From: CAYYWV01 sp964475385
Lineage (GTDB): Bacteria > Pseudomonadota > Alphaproteobacteria > JAAXGF01
Direction: 5' to 3'
Assembly (NCBI GenBank): GCA_964475385.1
Contig: CAYYWV010000018.1
Coordinates: 1-29,960 of the forward strand
Length of the DNA: 29,960 nt
Under the pieces are notes generated by a model that saw only the letters and a program-made list of their open reading frames with translations, had not been told where the DNA came from and did no database searches. Below are positions 14,246 to 21,677 of the stretch, one piece after another (within the stretch, counting starts at the first letter, position 1; each line of letters opens with the position of its first letter). The translations under genes were made by a program, and so were the position numbers.

Positions 14246-15148
14246 ATGGTTCCGCCCGCGGCGCGCGAGATGATGAACACGCGCGAGGTCGCCGACTATC
14301 TCCGGATCAAGGAGCGCAAGGTCTACGATCTCGTCCGGACCGGCCGCATCCCGTGCTCGCGGGTCACCGGCAAGTGGCTGTTCCCCAAGCGCCTGATCGA
14401 CCGCTGGGTGGAGGAAGGGGTGCGGGCCGCGGCCGCGGGCGGGCCGACGCGTCGGCCGCCGCCGGTCATCGCCGGCAGCCACGATCCGTTTCTCGACTGG
14501 TGCCTGGCCGAATCGGGCTCGGGCCTCGCCATGCTCCCGGGCGGCAGCCTCGACGGGCTCAGCCGGCTCGCCGAAGGCGAGGCGATGGTGGCGGGTCTCC
14601 ACGTGCGCGAGCCCGAGGGCGAGGGCTACAACGTCGCGCTGGTGAAGGAGCGCCTCGCCGGCCTTTGCGTGGTGGTCATCGAATGGGCGTGGCGCGCCCA
14701 GGGCCTCGTGCTCGCGCCCGGCAACCCGCTCGGCGTCCGCGCCCTCGCCGACCTTGCGGCCAAGCGCGCGCGCATCATTCGCCGCCAGGACGAAGCGGGC
14801 AGCCAGATTCTGCTTCTGCGCCTGCTTGCGGACGCCGGCCTCGGCCCCGGCGACCTCGTCTTTCTCGACGAGCCCGCGCGCAGCGAGACCGAGGTCGCGC
14901 TCGCCGTCCTCGAAGGCAAGGCCGACGCCGGGCTCGCGGTCGCCGCGGCGGCCCGGCGGCTGCGCCTCGACTTCCTGCCGCTCGCCCGCGAGCGCTATGA
15001 CCTCGCGATGCTGCGGCGCGATTACTTCGAGCCCCCGGTGCAGCGCCTGCTCGCCTTCGCGCGGACCGAAAAGGCGATGGCGCGGGCGGCCGAGCTCGGC
15101 GGCTACGACTGCGCGGGGCTCGGCCGGGTGGTCTACAACGCGCCCTGA
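14246..15148 (+). CDS. HTH (excisionase/MerR-like) plus PBP-like domain regulator
   Basis: The 300-aa protein has an N-terminal helix-turn-helix of the excisionase type (about 8-58: NTREVADYLRIKERKVYDLV ... WLFPKRLIDRWVEEG) and a C-terminal periplasmic-binding-protein-like domain (about 70-295) with no signal peptide. That domain is the type also found next to MoeA-like and molybdate-related proteins (PF12727-like). It includes SHDPFLDWCLAESGSGLAML, RRQDEAGSQILL and ALAVLEGKADAGLAV. This layout suggests a cytosolic one-component sensor, and its position against the tungstate transporter and formate dehydrogenase genes suggests it senses tungstate, molybdate or the cofactor (inference). Start at 14246, because GAGGAA is well spaced there; the ATG at 14222 has its GGAG only two bases away. 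It converges with tupA over six bases. Confidence 0.85.
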   Translation: MVPPAAREMMNTREVADYLRIKERKVYDLVRTGRIPCSRVTGKWLFPKRLIDRWVEEGVRAAAAGGPTRRPPPVIAGSHDPFLDWCLAESGSGLAMLPGGSLDGLSRLAEGEAMVAGLHVREPEGEGYNVALVKERLAGLCVVVIEWAWRAQGLVLAPGNPLGVRALADLAAKRARIIRRQDEAGSQILLLRLLADAGLGPGDLVFLDEPARSETEVALAVLEGKADAGLAVAAAARRLRLDFLPLARERYDLAMLRRDYFEPPVQRLLAFARTEKAMARAAELGGYDCAGLGRVVYNAP

Positions 15149-15154
15149 CCGGGG

Positions 15155-16039
15155 TCAGCTCCCCGCGGCCGCCGCCTTGGCGTTGGGGAAGAAGAGCTGC
15201 TCGCCGTTGACCCGGTACGAAGCGATGGCGGCCTGCCCTTCGTCCGACAGAAGCCAGTCGATGAAGGCCTGGCCTTCGGCGGCCTTCACATGGGGGAACT
15301 TCTTCGGGTTCACCAGGGTCACGCCGTACTGGTTGAACAGGCGGGGGTCGCCCTCGACCAGGACCGTGAGCCGGCCCTTGTTGCGGAAGCTGAGCCAGGT
15401 TCCCCGGTCGGAGAGCGTATACGCATCGAGCGCGCTCGCCGTGTTCAGCGTCGCGCCCATGCCCGAGCCGGTCTCGCGATACCAAGCGCCGCTGGCCTTG
15501 TCGACGTCGATGCCGGCCGCCTTCCACAGCGCGCGCTCGGCCTTGTTGGTGCCCGAATCGTCGCCGCGCGAGGCGAACACCGCCCGGGCCTCGGCGATGC
15601 GGGCGAAAGCGGCGGCCGCATCCTTCATGCCGCGCACATGGGCCGGGTCGTCGGCCGGGCCGACGAGCACGAAGTCGTTGTACATCACGTCGAACCGCTT
15701 CACGCCGAAGCCGTCGGCCACGAACTTGAGCTCGGACGGCTTGTGGTGGACGAACAGAACGTCGGCGTCGCCGCGCCGGGCGAGCCGGATCGCCTGCCCG
15801 GTGCCGACCGCGACCACATGGACCTTGATCCCGGTCTTGGCCTCGAACTTGGGCAGGATGTAGTCGAACAGGCCCGAGTTCTGGGTCGAGGTGGTCGAGG
15901 CGACCACGATCGCGCGCTCGGCCGCTTGCGAGAGACCGACGCCGAAAGGAAGAGCGAGAACCGCGACCAGCGCAGTCGCGAGAACGGCGGCGATGCGGGG
16001 CGGCCGGAGCCGGACGAGTGCGTTTATTGTTCGAGCCAT
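15155..16039 (-). CDS. tupA: Tungstate ABC transporter substrate-binding protein
   Basis: Periplasmic 294-aa binding protein with a Sec signal (about residues 1-40, LPFGVGLSQAAE) and the TupA oxyanion loop ASTTSTQNSGLFDYILPKFE just after it; the TTTSTQxSGL motif distinguishes TupA from ModA and WtpA. Other typical blocks: GTGQAIRLARRGDADVLFVH, YNDFVLVGPADDPA, RGDDSGTNKAE and YRETGSGMGATLN. It binds tungstate tightly for delivery to TupB. An AAGGAGG lies 10 bases before the ATG at 16039. Unusually it is not beside tupBC: a small convergent gene separates it from tupC. Its own promoter must lie in the 16040-16135 gap. Confidence 0.95.
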   Translation of the reverse strand: MARTINALVRLRPPRIAAVLATALVAVLALPFGVGLSQAAERAIVVASTTSTQNSGLFDYILPKFEAKTGIKVHVVAVGTGQAIRLARRGDADVLFVHHKPSELKFVADGFGVKRFDVMYNDFVLVGPADDPAHVRGMKDAAAAFARIAEARAVFASRGDDSGTNKAERALWKAAGIDVDKASGAWYRETGSGMGATLNTASALDAYTLSDRGTWLSFRNKGRLTVLVEGDPRLFNQYGVTLVNPKKFPHVKAAEGQAFIDWLLSDEGQAAIASYRVNGEQLFFPNAKAAAAGS

Positions 16040-16135
16040 TTGAATGGAGCCTCCTTGAGTCCGATATTGTTGGGGGACGCCACGATGCGGTCCCGGGCCG
16101 CGGCCGGGGATCGCAAGCGGGACGGAAAAGACGCC

Positions 16136-16396
16136 ATGACATTGCGGAAACGCGCGGAACGGATTGCGGGCGAGGCGCTCGCCGCGCTCGACCTCTCGAC
16201 CGACGACCCGCGCGCCGAGGCGGTCGTGCGGATCGTCGAGCAGGCGATCATCGACGTGGTTCTCGAGGAGCGCGAGCGCTGCGCCAACGTCGTCCTTGCG
16301 CTCGGCACCGCCGACGAGGACAAGGCCCACAAGATCGCCGACGAGATCCATCGCGCCGAGAACGCGTTGGTCGCCAATCTCTCGGCGCTGCGCTGA
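16136..16396 (+). CDS. Small helical hypothetical protein, 86 aa
   Basis: No family recognised. The 86-aa product is predicted almost wholly helical: RAERIAGEALAALDL, then VVRIVEQAIIDVVLEERERC, a loop and KAHKIADEIHRAENALVANL. It has a single cysteine and no membrane span. Start at the ATG at 16136, preceded by GGAAAAG; an in-frame ATG at 16084 would add a basic 18-residue extension. It lies on the opposite strand inside the tup cluster, divergent from tupA and convergent with tupC (16 bases apart). That placement and third-position GC bias like its neighbours suggest a real gene, but this rests on sequence inspection only. Confidence 0.6.
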   Translation: MTLRKRAERIAGEALAALDLSTDDPRAEAVVRIVEQAIIDVVLEERERCANVVLALGTADEDKAHKIADEIHRAENALVANLSALR

Positions 16397-16412
16397 GCAG
16401 GGCGGACGCGGC

Positions 16413-17153
16413 TTACCACGGCAGCTCGCCGGCGAGAAAGGCGGCGGCCTCGGCGGTGCGCGGGGCGGCGAAGAAAGCCGCCGCGGGGCCGCGCTCGATC
16501 AGCCGGCCGCGGTGAAGGAACAGCACCTCGTCGGCGAGCCTGCGCGCCTGGCCGAGATCGTGGGTGGTCATCACGATCTTGACCCCGGCCCGCGCGACCG
16601 CCTCGATCGCGGTCTCGATGGCGCGGGTGGCCGCCGGATCGAGGTTCGCCGTCGGCTCGTCGAGGAACAGAACCTCGGGCTCGGTCGCCCAGGCGCGGGC
16701 GAGCGCGAGCCGCTGGCGCTCGCCGGCGGACAACGCCCGCGCCGGCCGGCTTGCGGCCTCCGACAGGCCGACCCGGGCGAGCGCCTCGGCCACCCGGGCG
16801 CGGCGCGCGGGTCCGCGCACCCCGCGCACGGCGAGCGCGTAGGCGACGTTGGCCGCGACCGAGCGGCGCAGCACCATCGGCGACTGAAAAACCATCGCCT
16901 GGCGGCGCGCGGCCCGGTCCGCGCCCGGCCCGAGCCAGCGCACCGCGCCCGCGCTCGGCGCGATCAGGCCGTGGCAAAGCCGCAGAAGCGTCGTCTTGCC
17001 GGCGCCGTTGGGGCCGAGAATGACCGTTCGCGACCCGGCCTCGAGCCGCGCGCTCACGCGGTCGATGAGGCGCTTCCCCCCGGCCTCGAACGACACCGCT
17101 TCGAGCGCGCAGGGGAGGATCGAAGCGGCGTTGATTCCGCGCGCCCCGCTCAT
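16413..17153 (-). CDS. tupC: Tungstate ABC transporter ATP-binding protein
   Basis: The 246-aa ATPase of the tungstate importer. Walker A ILGPNGAGKTTLLRL (residues 47-54 core), Q-loop VFQSPMVLRR near 95, ABC signature LSAGERQRLALARAW, Walker B VLFLDEPTANLDP and switch His TTHDLG are all intact. It lacks the C-terminal TOBE domain of ModC, as expected for TupC-type ATPases. The ATG at 17153 overlaps the stop of tupB by four bases, so the two are translationally coupled. Tungstate rather than molybdate specificity is inferred from the TupA partner. Confidence 0.93.
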   Translation of the reverse strand: MSGARGINAASILPCALEAVSFEAGGKRLIDRVSARLEAGSRTVILGPNGAGKTTLLRLCHGLIAPSAGAVRWLGPGADRAARRQAMVFQSPMVLRRSVAANVAYALAVRGVRGPARRARVAEALARVGLSEAASRPARALSAGERQRLALARAWATEPEVLFLDEPTANLDPAATRAIETAIEAVARAGVKIVMTTHDLGQARRLADEVLFLHRGRLIERGPAAAFFAAPRTAEAAAFLAGELPW

Positions 17154-17854
17154 CCGGCGCGCGCCCGCGCAGCGTCGCGCAGCACCTGCGCCGCGCCATT
17201 GACCCCGAGCGACAGCGCGATCAGCACCGTCCCCAGCGCGAGCGCGAGCACGAGGTCGCCCTTGCTGGTCTCGAGCGCGATCGCCGTGGTCATCATCCGG
17301 GTCACATGGTCGATGTTGCCGCCCACGATCATCACCGCGCCGACCTCGGCGATCGCCCGGCCGAAGCCCGCGAGCACAGCCGTGATCAAGGTGAAGCGCG
17401 CGTCCCACAGAAGCGTCGGCACCGCCCGCGCCGGGCCGACGCCCAGCGAGCGGAGCTGTTCGGCGTAGGCCTCCCACAGGTCTTCGACCACCTGGCGGGT
17501 GAGCGCGGCGACGATGGGGGTCACCAGCACGCATTGGGCGATGATCATCGCCGTCGGGGTGAACAGAAGCCCGAGCACGCCGAGCGGCCCCGAGCGCGAC
17601 AGCATCAGGTAAACGATCAGACCGACGACCACCGGCGGCAGGCCCATCAGGGCATTGAGAAAGGCCGCCGCAAGACCGCGCCCGGGAAAGCGCGCCAGCG
17701 CCAGCGCGGCGCCTAGCGGAAGCCCGATGGCCGCGGCGAGCGCCACCGCCGTCAGGCTGACGCGCAACGACAGCCCGACGATCTCGATGAGGGCGGGGTC
17801 GAAGGCGACGATCATCGCCCCCGCCCGCACAAGCGCGGCCCCGATCTCGTTCAT
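17150..17854 (-). CDS. tupB: Tungstate ABC transporter permease
   Basis: Inner-membrane permease of 234 aa with five to six predicted helices and the binding-protein-dependent EAA-type loop (EDLWEAYAEQLRSLGVGPARAVPTLLWDARF, about 123-153) that docks the ATPase. FGRAIAEVGAVMIVGGNI is highly characteristic of TupB/WtpB permeases. First gene of tupBC; a possible -35/-10 pair (TTGCGT at 17918-17923, TACATT at 17896-17901, minus strand) and the palindromic AT-rich block lie upstream. The ribosome site is poor. The start at 17854 is the ATG that begins MNEIGAALVRAG. Confidence 0.94.
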   Translation of the reverse strand: MNEIGAALVRAGAMIVAFDPALIEIVGLSLRVSLTAVALAAAIGLPLGAALALARFPGRGLAAAFLNALMGLPPVVVGLIVYLMLSRSGPLGVLGLLFTPTAMIIAQCVLVTPIVAALTRQVVEDLWEAYAEQLRSLGVGPARAVPTLLWDARFTLITAVLAGFGRAIAEVGAVMIVGGNIDHVTRMMTTAIALETSKGDLVLALALGTVLIALSLGVNGAAQVLRDAARARAG

Positions 17855-17879
17855 GGCCGCGCACGGGGCGTTCCATTCC

Positions 17880-17960
17880 GCATATTCATGTGTTGAATGT
17901 ACGAATTTCTCTTAGAAACGCAATTTGTGAAATATATGCATAAATATGCGCATATAAACG
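17880..17960 (-). promoter_or_regulatory. AT-rich promoter/operator block upstream of tupB
   Basis: About 80 bases of strongly AT-rich DNA in an otherwise GC-rich window. It has a perfect 12-bp palindrome ATATGCGCATAT (17944-17955) next to an 8-bp palindrome TATGCATA (17935-17942). On the minus strand, TTGCGT (17918-17923) and TACATT (17896-17901) with a 16-base spacer form a weak sigma70-like promoter starting near 17889. The palindromes would sit upstream of -35, where an activator or metal-oxyanion regulator could bind. Confidence 0.45.
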
Positions 17961-18024
17961 CAAGAGGTGCGAAGAATGCTTCGGTCCCGCCGTCGCCGGG
18001 GCCGGCGCGGGCGAGAGCAGGCGG

Positions 18025-18052
18025 AAAAAAAGCGGCGGCCCGGAGGCCGCCG
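18025..18052 (-). terminator. Rho-independent terminator, minus strand
   Basis: CGGCGGCC (18033-18040) and GGCCGCCG (18045-18052) form a perfect 8-bp stem with a CGGA loop on the plus strand. On the minus strand the stem is followed by C and seven T's (18025-18031). It ends the transcript of the exported PepSY-like gene and insulates the tupB promoter. Confidence 0.88.
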
Positions 18053-18120
18053 AAGTCGAGGGGAAGCTGAAGCGCCGAGAGGCGTGCCGACCGCGGGCTG
18101 CGGCGGCGGGGGAAAAGCGT

Positions 18121-18579
18121 TCAGCTCAGGTAATAGAAGGCGAGCAAGCGGCCCCTGGGAGAAAGCACGAGCTTGACCGCCTGGCCGTAACTGTCCCGCC
18201 CCCAGACCTCGTAAGCGCCCGCGTGGAAGCGGATCGCGGAGACGCGAACGCCGTGGCGGCGTTCGACGCGATACGCGATCGCGGCGGTCGAGAGGCGTCG
18301 CGGAACGCGCGGGGCGTTTCCGTAAGCGTGGCGAAGCCGACGTCTCAGGTGGCGTTTGTAGCGGTGCGAGGGCTCAACGTAATAACCGGGCCCATAGAGG
18401 CGAGGCCTGTAGTGATGGTGGCGGGGGTGATCGCTGAGGCCGTATCCGTAAGACGACAGGAGGCCGAAGTGCTGGGAGCGACCATGCCCTCGCCCGTTCC
18501 AATCGGCCCAGGCCGGCGCGGAGGCCGCGAACAGCCCGAGCGTGAGAATGGCGGCGGCGAGGGCGACGAGGGGTTTCAT
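18121..18579 (-). CDS. Exported His/Tyr/Arg-rich protein with PepSY-like C-terminus
   Basis: The 152-aa product has a Sec signal peptide (KPLVALAAAILTLGLFAASA, cleavage near AWADWN). A low-complexity middle rich in His, Tyr, Gly and Arg follows (RGHGRSQHFGLLSSYGYG ... RYKRHLRRRLRHAY). The C-terminal 50 residues resemble a degenerate PepSY domain (IAYRVERRHGVRVSAIRFHA, then GAYEVWGRDSYGQAVKLVLS). Start at 18579, with GAGGT six bases upstream. A clear terminator follows at 18025-18052. The His-rich segment could bind metal, but nothing here proves it. Function unknown. Confidence 0.8.
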   Translation of the reverse strand: MKPLVALAAAILTLGLFAASAPAWADWNGRGHGRSQHFGLLSSYGYGLSDHPRHHHYRPRLYGPGYYVEPSHRYKRHLRRRLRHAYGNAPRVPRRLSTAAIAYRVERRHGVRVSAIRFHAGAYEVWGRDSYGQAVKLVLSPRGRLLAFYYLS

Positions 18580-18773
18580 GATCGGACCTCTTGACCTTTT
18601 GGATGGTCCCTTTCTCAAGAAATGTGATCCGATGCCCCAAACCTACGACTCCGCACTTGTCGCAAGCGTGAACGGTCCGTTCATCCTGCATTCATCTTTG
18701 CGCCCGCCCGCGCGGGCGGGATCGTCCGGGGCGCGGGCTTGGCGGGGGCGGGGTTCCGGTCCATATTCGGGCC

Positions 18774-19655
18774 ATGGCCGAGTATCTCTTGAGACCGAAT
18801 CCGAATGACCCCCGGCTCACCCGGCGGGTGTCGGGCCGCGACCAGGACGGACGCGCGGTCGAAACCGCGGTCGTCGTCGAGCGCCCGCTCACCTTGTTCC
18901 TCAACGGCCAGGAGATCGTCACCATGATGACGATCGGCGATTATCCCGAGTATCTGGCCGTCGGCTATCTCCTCAACCAGAACATGCTGCGTCGCGACGA
19001 CGAGGTCACGGCCATCGATTACGACGACGACATCGAGACCGTCGTCGTCCGCACCCGCCGCCAGACCGATTACGAGAAGAAGCTGCGCAAGAAGACCCTG
19101 ACCTCGGGCTGCGCCCAGGGCACCGTGTTCGGCGACGTGATGGAGCGCTTCGAGGAGATCGTCCTCGACCGCGAGGCGGTCTTGCGCACCTCGTGGCTCT
19201 ATGCGCTCACCAAGGCGATCAACACCACCGAAAGCCTTTACCTCGCGGCCGGGGCGATCCACGGCTGCGTGCTCTGCGAAGGGTCGCGGCCGCTCGTCTA
19301 CATGGAGGACGTGGGCCGCCACAACGCGGTCGACAAGATCGCGGGCTACATGTTCCTCAACCGGATTTCGCCCAAGGGCAAGCTGTTCTACACCACCGGC
19401 CGGCTCACCAGCGAGATGGTCATCAAGACCGTCCAGATGGAGATTCCCATCCTGATCTCGCGCTCGGGCTTCACCGCCTGGGGGGTCGAGCTCGCCCGCG
19501 AGGCCGGGCTGACCCTGGTGGGGCGCGCCCGGGGCCGGCGGTTCATCGCCCTTTCGGGGGCCGAGCGCATCGTCTACGACGCCGACGCGAGCGCCGGCTG
19601 GGACGAGCCCGCTCGGGTCCAGCGCAAGGCGGCGCGGGCCGACGATGGCGGCTGA
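18774..19655 (+). CDS. fdhD: Formate dehydrogenase accessory sulfurtransferase FdhD
   Basis: FdhD moves sulfur from a cysteine desulfurase (IscS) to the molybdenum/tungsten bis-pterin cofactor, which formate dehydrogenases need for activity. The 293-aa product has the family blocks VERPLTLFLNGQEIV, EYLAVGYLLNQNML, AAGAIHGCVLCEG, EDVGRHNAVDKIAGYMF and TGRLTSEMVIKTVQM. The functional loop reads LTSGCAQGTVFG, with one cysteine (C113) where E. coli has the C121-x2-C124 pair; C121 is the essential one there. Start at the ATG at 18774; no strong ribosome site. It heads the plus-strand run and overlaps mobA by 11 bases. Confidence 0.95.
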   Translation: MAEYLLRPNPNDPRLTRRVSGRDQDGRAVETAVVVERPLTLFLNGQEIVTMMTIGDYPEYLAVGYLLNQNMLRRDDEVTAIDYDDDIETVVVRTRRQTDYEKKLRKKTLTSGCAQGTVFGDVMERFEEIVLDREAVLRTSWLYALTKAINTTESLYLAAGAIHGCVLCEGSRPLVYMEDVGRHNAVDKIAGYMFLNRISPKGKLFYTTGRLTSEMVIKTVQMEIPILISRSGFTAWGVELAREAGLTLVGRARGRRFIALSGAERIVYDADASAGWDEPARVQRKAARADDGG

Positions 19656-20292
19656 GGCGCAAGGCGGCGTCTGCGGCGTGGTGCTCGCGGGCGGGCTCGC
19701 CCGGCGCATGGGCGGCGGCGACAAGGCGCTCATCCGGCTCGGCGGCGAGACCCTGCTCAGCCGGGTGATCGCGCGCATCCGCCCCCAGGTCGCGGCGCTC
19801 GCGATCAACGCCAACGGCGATCCGGGCCGCTTCGCCGCCTTCGGCCTGCCGGTGGTCGCCGACCCGGTCGAAGGCTTCGCCGGACCCCTTGCCGGCGTGC
19901 TCGCGGGCCTTCTGTGGGCGCGCGAGGCCGCGCCCCAGTGCCCCTGGCTTGTCAGCGTCGCGACCGACGCGCCGTTTCTGCCCGCCGATCTGGTCGCCCG
20001 TCTCCTCGATGCGGTCGCGCGCGAAGGCGCCGACATGGCCTGCGCGGCGAGCGGCGGGCGCAACCATCCGGTGTTCGGGCTGTGGCCGGTGCGGCTCGCC
20101 GACGATCTCGCCCGCGCGCTTCGCGACGAGGGCCTGCGCAAGGTCGACGTCTGGACCGCGCGCTATCGGCTCGCGGTCGCCGATTTCCCGGCCGAGCCGG
20201 TGGACCCCTTCTTCAACGCCAACCGGCCCGCCGACCTCGCCCGGGCCGAGGCCGTGCTCGCCCGGCGCGCGCGCGACGAAGCCGTCTCATGA
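19645..20292 (+). CDS. mobA: Molybdenum cofactor guanylyltransferase MobA
   Basis: Transfers GMP from GTP to molybdopterin to give the guanine dinucleotide cofactor used by DMSO-reductase-family enzymes such as formate dehydrogenase. The 215-aa product shows the nucleotide-binding VVLAGGLARRMGGGDKAL (12-29), ADPVEGFAGPLAGVLAGL, SVATDAPFLPADL and the C-terminal PFFNANRPADLARAE. It overlaps the end of fdhD by 11 bases, so the two are co-translated. It makes sense here because the catalytic subunit downstream needs bis-MGD. Confidence 0.95.
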   Translation: MAAEAQGGVCGVVLAGGLARRMGGGDKALIRLGGETLLSRVIARIRPQVAALAINANGDPGRFAAFGLPVVADPVEGFAGPLAGVLAGLLWAREAAPQCPWLVSVATDAPFLPADLVARLLDAVAREGADMACAASGGRNHPVFGLWPVRLADDLARALRDEGLRKVDVWTARYRLAVADFPAEPVDPFFNANRPADLARAEAVLARRARDEAVS

Positions 20293-20374
20293 ATGCGCCC
20301 TTGCCCGCCGGCGGCGACCGCGGCCATAATCGAAGCAACCGGGGGACGAGGCGAGGGAAGGGAGGCCGCGCAGC

Positions 20375-20899
20375 GTGACAAGCGCAACCGAGGTCATGCC
20401 CGTAGGAATCGTGATCGAGCGCTATGCGGTCGATCATCCTTGGCAAAGCTTCGGCTGGCGGCTGGTCGGGGTTCTTCCCGGCGCGCCCGCGATCGAAGCG
20501 CCGGTGGTCTTGCGCGAGACCGCGGACAGCCTTCAGCTCCACGTCGCGACGGTCCCCATCGCGCTCTATCGGCGCGAGACCGAGGGGTATAAGCGCAACC
20601 TCGCCAACCGGACGCCGCTCGTCTATGTGGTGCTGCGCGGCGGGGGCGACGACGATCCGCCGACGCCCGATCTCGCCACCGTCTGCCCTTATGAGGCGCA
20701 GGACTATCTCGACGCCTCGGGGCTCGACGAGATGGTCGAGTGCGTACCCATGCCCGAGCCGGTCCGCGCCTGGGTTCAGGCCTTCGTCGACGCCCATCAT
20801 ATCGACGAGCCGTTCAAGAAGCGCAAGCGCCGCAAGTGGACCGAAGACGACTTTCGCGGCCGGCCGCCGCCGATGGCCCGGGCCCGCGAACCTCAATGA
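20375..20899 (+). CDS. DUF3305 protein
   Basis: The 174-aa cytosolic protein starts at GTG 20375 with GGGAGG about 10 bases upstream; the downstream ATG (20396) has its site too close. It opens PVGIVIERYAVDHPWQSFGW and continues RLVGVLPGAPAI, the typical start of DUF3305. Then come an IALYRRETEGYKRNLANRTPLVYVVL core and a basic tail (KKRKRRKWTEDDF). DUF3305 genes occur almost only in formate dehydrogenase clusters with DUF3306. The function is unknown; sequence suggests an accessory factor for maturation or assembly. Confidence 0.88.
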   Translation: MTSATEVMPVGIVIERYAVDHPWQSFGWRLVGVLPGAPAIEAPVVLRETADSLQLHVATVPIALYRRETEGYKRNLANRTPLVYVVLRGGGDDDPPTPDLATVCPYEAQDYLDASGLDEMVECVPMPEPVRAWVQAFVDAHHIDEPFKKRKRRKWTEDDFRGRPPPMARAREPQ

Positions 20900-20928
20900 A
20901 AGCCGGCAGCGGAGAAGCGGGAAGAACG

Positions 20929-21570
20929 ATGGCCGAACGCGACGAGCCCTTTCTTCGGCGCTGGTCTCGGCGCAAGCGGGCGGGCGGCGCCGCCCCGGTG
21001 ATCGAACGTCCCGCCGGTCCGGCGGAGGCCGCGCGCGCGCCCGCCGCGCCTGCGCCGGAGGAGGAGGCGGCGGGCGAAGGACCGCCATCGGCCCCTGCCG
21101 CGACCGATGCGCCTTCGGCCGCGCCGGCGTCCGCGCCCGACGCCGAGCCGGTCGCGCCCGAGGATCTTCCCGACATCGACAGCTTGGGCCCCGAGTCCGA
21201 CTACACGCCGTTCCTGAAGCCGGGCGTGCCCGAGCACCTCGCCCGCCGGGCGCTGCGCAAGCTGTGGCGAAGCGACCCGCTGCTCGCCAACCTCGACGGG
21301 CTCAACGACTATGACGAGGACTTCGCCAAGCCCTTTCTCGAGACCGCGGGCCAGACCATCAAGACCTATTGGACCGAGATGCGCGACGCCGCCGCGCGGG
21401 CCCGCGCCGAAACCGAAGCCGAGGCCGGAACCGAAAAAGCCAAGGTCGAAAAAGACGCCGCTGCGGTTGCGGACGACGCGCTTGCGCCGTCGCCGGCCGG
21501 GGAAGAGGAGGCCGAGGGCGGGGCGGACGGAAAAAACGATCGCGCGGATGACCAAAGCCGCGGAATTTGA
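20929..21570 (+). CDS. DUF3306 protein
   Basis: The 213-aa product begins DEPFLRRWSRRKRAGG, the DUF3306 signature, then a disordered Ala/Pro/Glu linker (about 30-85). The conserved core is DLPDIDSLGPESDYTPFLKPGVPEHLARRALRKLWRSDPLLANLDGLNDYDEDF (about 80-135, quoted in part by motif only: YTPFLKPGVP, RRALRKLW, DGLNDYDEDF), and the tail is acidic, Glu/Ala-rich. Start at 20929, where homologues begin; an ATG at 20896 overlaps the DUF3305 stop codon and is the alternative. The linker and tail are longer than the core. Role in formate dehydrogenase maturation is inferred from context. Confidence 0.86.
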   Translation: MAERDEPFLRRWSRRKRAGGAAPVIERPAGPAEAARAPAAPAPEEEAAGEGPPSAPAATDAPSAAPASAPDAEPVAPEDLPDIDSLGPESDYTPFLKPGVPEHLARRALRKLWRSDPLLANLDGLNDYDEDFAKPFLETAGQTIKTYWTEMRDAAARARAETEAEAGTEKAKVEKDAAAVADDALAPSPAGEEEAEGGADGKNDRADDQSRGI

Positions 21571-21571
21571 T

Positions 21572-21600
21572 TTGACCGAAGAGCGGCGATGCGCGATGAT
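21572..21600 (+). promoter_or_regulatory. Candidate sigma70-type promoter for the chaperone/formate dehydrogenase genes
   Basis: TTGACC (21572-21577, 5 of 6 to TTGACA) and GATGAT (21595-21600, 4 of 6) are separated by 17 bases, right after the DUF3306 stop codon. Transcription would start near 21607 and produce an 88-base structured leader. Read-through from fdhD is equally possible. Confidence 0.45.
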
Positions 21601-21619
21601 TGAAACATAGGAAAGAAAC

Positions 21620-21677
21620 AAAAAACCGCATTCATAATGCGGGGTTAGCGTAACCGGCGGCGTGCGGGCGGCCGGTT
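21620..21677 (+). promoter_or_regulatory. Structured leader with competing hairpins before the TorD-type gene
   Basis: Three pairings are visible: CCGCATT/AATGCGG (21626-21632 with 21636-21642), GGTTA/TAACC (21643-21647 with 21651-21655) and AACCGGC/GCCGGTT (21652-21658 with 21671-21677). The second and third share bases, so they exclude each other; the third ends three bases before the GGAGGAGG ribosome site (21681-21688). Read on the minus strand, the first hairpin is followed by T6 and looks like a terminator. It could be a regulatory leader or an antisense terminator. Confidence 0.4.

Noticed and set aside
21567..21580. TTGATTTGACCGAA as an FNR box for the fdh genes
   Set aside because: Left half matches but the right half (CCGAA) matches ATCAA at only two positions; it is better read as part of a -35 element.
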